A program made the translations under genes and the position numbers. Source: DRVV01 sp038868255 (GTDB taxonomy: Archaea; Thermoproteota; Bathyarchaeia; Bathyarchaeales; Bathycorpusculaceae). From it: DNA of 23,828 nucleotides. This document shows, piece after piece, positions 22,405 to 23,828 of the stretch. The stretch's first letter is position 1; each line of letters starts with the position of its first letter. Under the pieces are notes generated by a model. That model saw only the letters and a program-made list of their open reading frames with translations. It was not told the origin of the DNA and ran no database searches. The stretch lies in contig JAWCTJ010000010.1 of NCBI GenBank assembly GCA_038868255.1, positions 1-23,828 on the forward strand. Direction: 5' to 3'.

Positions 22405-22417
22405 AGGGCGAAAAGAG

Positions 22418-22726
22418 ATGGAGAAAAGGAGAAGTTTTGAGGAGGCCTTCATCGAAGCTGTTGACGAAGGGTTGTTGATGTTGGGGGAAGCTGGCAGGGA
22501 AATAATCTATTTCCGCCTCCGCCACGACTATGGACTAAGGAGGGAAGAAATCCCGCGCAGTCCAAAAATTTTCATGAACTGTCTAAGAAATTTACTGGGG
22601 AAAGGCGCTGAAGTCATAGAAAAATCCATTATCAAATCTTTATACGGAAAACTTGGAATAAAATTCGTGGAAAATAGGAATTTAGGATTTCTGGATTATA
22701 TAGAAGAGGCAAAGTCAAAGTCCTAA
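22418..22726 (+). CDS. Small soluble protein resembling an archaeal output domain (NitrOD5-like)
   Basis: A 102-residue, mostly helical protein: FEEAFIEAVDEGLLMLGEAG, then REIIYFRLRHDYGLRREEIP, then a stretch with MNCLRNLLGKGAEVIEKSII. The pattern, a long helix, the 'yf.l...y.l.reeIP..p..f...L...lG.GA..ie..ii' core, recalls the NitrOD5-type output domain found at the ends of archaeal sensor or HTH proteins; this is from memory and not certain. ATG 22418 is chosen, with GAGGG at 22404-22408; the frame is open from 22334 but that part overlaps the membrane-protein gene. Its position 13 nt after that gene suggests the two work together. It converges on ssb. Confidence 0.65.
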   Translation: MEKRRSFEEAFIEAVDEGLLMLGEAGREIIYFRLRHDYGLRREEIPRSPKIFMNCLRNLLGKGAEVIEKSIIKSLYGKLGIKFVENRNLGFLDYIEEAKSKS

Positions 22727-22756
22727 AATGAGAAGGGTTAAAGGCAAGGCTCAGCT

Positions 22757-23218
22757 TCAATAGCGTCTCTGCCTGAATCCGCCTCTTCTATCTCTCCCAC
22801 CACGACCTCTAAATTGGGGTCTTGACTGAGCATAAACTTTCTGGGACAGGTTGTTTTCAGTGTTAACCTCGCTTGTTAGTGGTTCGTTTGAAACTTCTAA
22901 AGAACCGTATCGTCCGATGTTTAGGCGCATACTTCCCTTGAATAGGCTTACGTAACCATTTCCCACTTTTATGGTTTCACCCACATTCACTTTAGCTATG
23001 TTGTCATCCCAAAGTGTTAGGTAAATGCATCCCGTCTCGTCGCCTATGAGGGCATCACAAACCGTATGTGGTGCTCCATCTCTTCCGGAGGCTATGCTTC
23101 GAGTGTCGCTTTTTGAAACCACCTTCGCCATCACATTAACAGCTCTTGATGTTGGAGTTAGCTCACCTACTTTCACATCTACAGGTTTTCTACCTCCGTA
23201 AAAACCCTCTATAGCCAA
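22757..23218 (-). CDS. ssb: Single-stranded DNA binding protein, Sulfolobus type (OB fold)
   Basis: About 153 residues: one OB fold followed by a basic Arg/Gly tail. VKVGELTPTSRAVNVMAKVV, then DALIGDETGCIYLTLWDDN, KVNVGETIKVGNGYVSLFKG and SMRLNIGRYGSLEV align in order with crenarchaeal SSB (IVGDETGRVKLTLW, ENAWTTAFKGQVQLN). The tail RPQFRGRGGRDRRGGFRQRRY is RGG-rich and lacks the acidic end that the Sulfolobus protein has as I recall it. Binds ssDNA, possibly RNA, in replication and repair. The start is uncertain: TTG 23218, preceded at once by an in-frame TAG, or GTG 23176, which would begin VKVGEL just where the Sulfolobus protein does; GGAGGT lies between them. Confidence 0.9.
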   Translation of the reverse strand: MAIEGFYGGRKPVDVKVGELTPTSRAVNVMAKVVSKSDTRSIASGRDGAPHTVCDALIGDETGCIYLTLWDDNIAKVNVGETIKVGNGYVSLFKGSMRLNIGRYGSLEVSNEPLTSEVNTENNLSQKVYAQSRPQFRGRGGRDRRGGFRQRRY

Positions 23219-23401
23219 CTAGATCAACACCTTCCAACTTTGATGCCAAATAGTTAGAGACTTATTCACTTAAGGCTTTTGGTTTCTAAACTTTTAGGCG
23301 CTGGTTCTCTTACAGCTTCTCCATAGCGCTGCAATAGCAGAATTCAGGTTTGCCTTTCACAGCCACGTACTTTATAATGGGTAGAATAGAGGGCTTACTT
23401 G
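23219..23401. other. Intergenic region between ssb and the DUF59 gene
   Basis: 183 bp with no convincing gene. On the minus strand it holds TTATAAA (23377-23371), which could start an mRNA with a leader over 100 nt into ssb, and a nearer CTTAAG box (about 23268-23273), about 25 bp from a start near 23245. An 18-codon GTG-started ORF (23366-23310) is too short to support. Confidence 0.5.
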
Positions 23402-23689
23402 TTATTCTTTGTTAGCCATCTCGTTTATTTTGTCTTCCATCATGTGCCCGCGGCAGAAAACTAAAGCCTTCTTGACGCCCATCACTTTCAGCGCTTCCTT
23501 TTTTATATCTAAAGCCAGCTTGAAGGCTATGGGACAGAAAGGGCTTGATGGGACAAACTCAACTTTGACGACGCCAGGCTCCTCTTCCTTAACACTTTTT
23601 ATCATATTCATCTCAGCGAACGTCATTCCCGTCTCAGGGTCCACAACTTGGCCTATTGCCTCGCGCACCTTATCTTCTAACTCAGTCAT
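23402..23689 (-). CDS. MIP18/DUF59-family iron-sulfur assembly protein
   Basis: A 95-residue protein of the MIP18/SufT-like family, which helps mature Fe-S proteins. Seen: VREAIGQVVDPETGMTFAEMNMI (canonical opening of the fold), VEFVPSSPFCPIAFKLALDI with the conserved Cys52 of the SPFCP motif, and ALVFCRGHMMEDKINE with Cys79. Archaeal members are stand-alone single domains of this size. Two Cys residues placed this way could hold a cluster or metal. ATG 23689 is preceded by GGTGAG 4 nt away and a TATA-like box at 23725-23734. Its partners are not in the window; the gene could support the radical SAM enzymes upstream, but so could many others. Confidence 0.9.
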   Translation of the reverse strand: MTELEDKVREAIGQVVDPETGMTFAEMNMIKSVKEEEPGVVKVEFVPSSPFCPIAFKLALDIKKEALKVMGVKKALVFCRGHMMEDKINEMANKE

Positions 23690-23718
23690 TTTCTCACCTT
23701 TTTGCTCTGAAATTGATC

Positions 23719-23736
23719 ATGCTTCCATATAAGCAT
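23719..23736. promoter_or_regulatory. TATA-like box of the DUF59 gene inside a palindrome
   Basis: On the minus strand GCTTATATGG (23734-23725) is well placed for a start near 23704 and a short leader with GGTGAG. It is embedded in ATGCTT-CCATAT-AAGCAT (23719-23736), with perfect 6-bp arms, so a dimeric factor could bind directly on the TATA box. The half-site ATGCTT also occurs in the 10-bp inverted repeat at 16948-16978. Confidence 0.4.
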
Positions 23737-23743
23737 TGCATAA

Positions 23744-23828
23744 TCAGTATTGTATTCCTTTTCGGGTAACTATATGATCTGGGTGTTTAACATCCACAAC
23801 TTCGTTAACAAATTCAGCTCTTTCAATA
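23744..23828 (-). CDS. C-terminal fragment of an unidentified gene
   Basis: On the minus strand an open frame enters from the right edge and ends at TGA 23746-23744, giving 27 codons ending DVKHPDHIVTRKGIQY. Codon use and amino acid make-up look coding, and the stop falls about 10 bp from the promoter of the DUF59 gene, as expected for a real upstream gene. Too short to identify. Confidence 0.55.
   Translation of the reverse strand, partial: IERAEFVNEVVDVKHPDHIVTRKGIQY

Noticed and set aside
22334..22417. N-terminal extension of the small output-like protein
   Set aside because: It overlaps the end of the membrane-protein gene in another frame; ATG 22418 has GAGGG at a suitable distance.
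23310..23366. 18-codon GTG-started minus-strand ORF with a CYC motif between the DUF59 and ssb genes
   Set aside because: Too short to support, no Shine-Dalgarno, and it starts almost on a TATA-like sequence.

Overview
The window is a continuous, gene-dense stretch of archaeal chromosome, roughly 40-45% GC by eye. Archaeal identity rests on the paired NOP5 and fibrillarin genes of the C/D-box RNP, an archaeal-type IleRS, class II RNase H, an archaeal HTH regulator with a nuclease-like N-terminus, a Sulfolobus-type OB-fold single-stranded DNA binding protein, and TATA-like boxes about 25-40 bp before many starts, some of them apparently leaderless. The Sulfolobus-type SSB and the DDAGRGS variant of the RNase HII active site point to the TACK branch, and a Bathyarchaeia-like or thaumarchaeal-like genome is my best guess. 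That placement is inference; no rRNA, tRNA, CRISPR array or insertion sequence was seen.

Layout, left to right. 1-2031 (-): the first 677 codons of ileS, running off the window. 2224-4130 (+): a two-gene ABC-2 exporter. 4269-6000 (-): pyrD-pyrK, the NAD-linked dihydroorotate dehydrogenase. 6112-8005 (+): nop5-flpA with an 11-nt overlap. 8069-9010 (+): an XRE-type regulator that meets the converging rnhB on a shared CTAG stop. 9007-10587 (-): a DMT transporter followed by rnhB. 10673-11002 (+): a small zinc-ribbon membrane protein. 11008-13151 (-): a cobalamin-binding radical SAM enzyme and, 11 nt downstream, a Cys/His-rich membrane protein. 13268-13732 (+): a four-helix membrane protein transcribed divergently from the radical SAM gene. 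13741-14367 (-): a small TatD-linked-type radical SAM protein. 14669-16294 (+): CTP synthase. 16299-16877 (-): an HD-domain hydrolase. 16994-18846 (+): a flippase-like/UPF0104 membrane protein, a RimI-type acetyltransferase and a small winged-helix-like protein. 18865-19398 (-): a membrane-anchored helix-hairpin-helix protein. 19536-21590 (+): malate dehydrogenase and L-2-hydroxyglutarate oxidase. 21649-22726 (+): a multi-pass membrane protein and a small possible output-domain protein. 22757-23218 (-): SSB. 23402-23689 (-): a MIP18/DUF59 Fe-S protein. 23744-23828 (-): the tail of an unidentified gene.

Most genes are housekeeping: translation, pyrimidine synthesis, RNA modification, DNA maintenance and central carbon metabolism. 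The most interesting parts are (i) the divergent unit at 11008-13732, where a B12-radical SAM enzyme and two uncharacterised membrane proteins flank a bidirectional promoter with near-perfect two-fold symmetry (ACTTAAAA-N6-TGCAGA-N7-TCTGCA-N6-TTTTAAGT, 13186-13232); (ii) the malate dehydrogenase/L-2-hydroxyglutarate oxidase pair, which looks like an enzyme beside the repair enzyme for its side product; (iii) a perfect 10-bp inverted repeat just downstream of the TATA box of the UPF0104 gene; and (iv) the membrane sensor-like/small output-like pair at 21649-22726.
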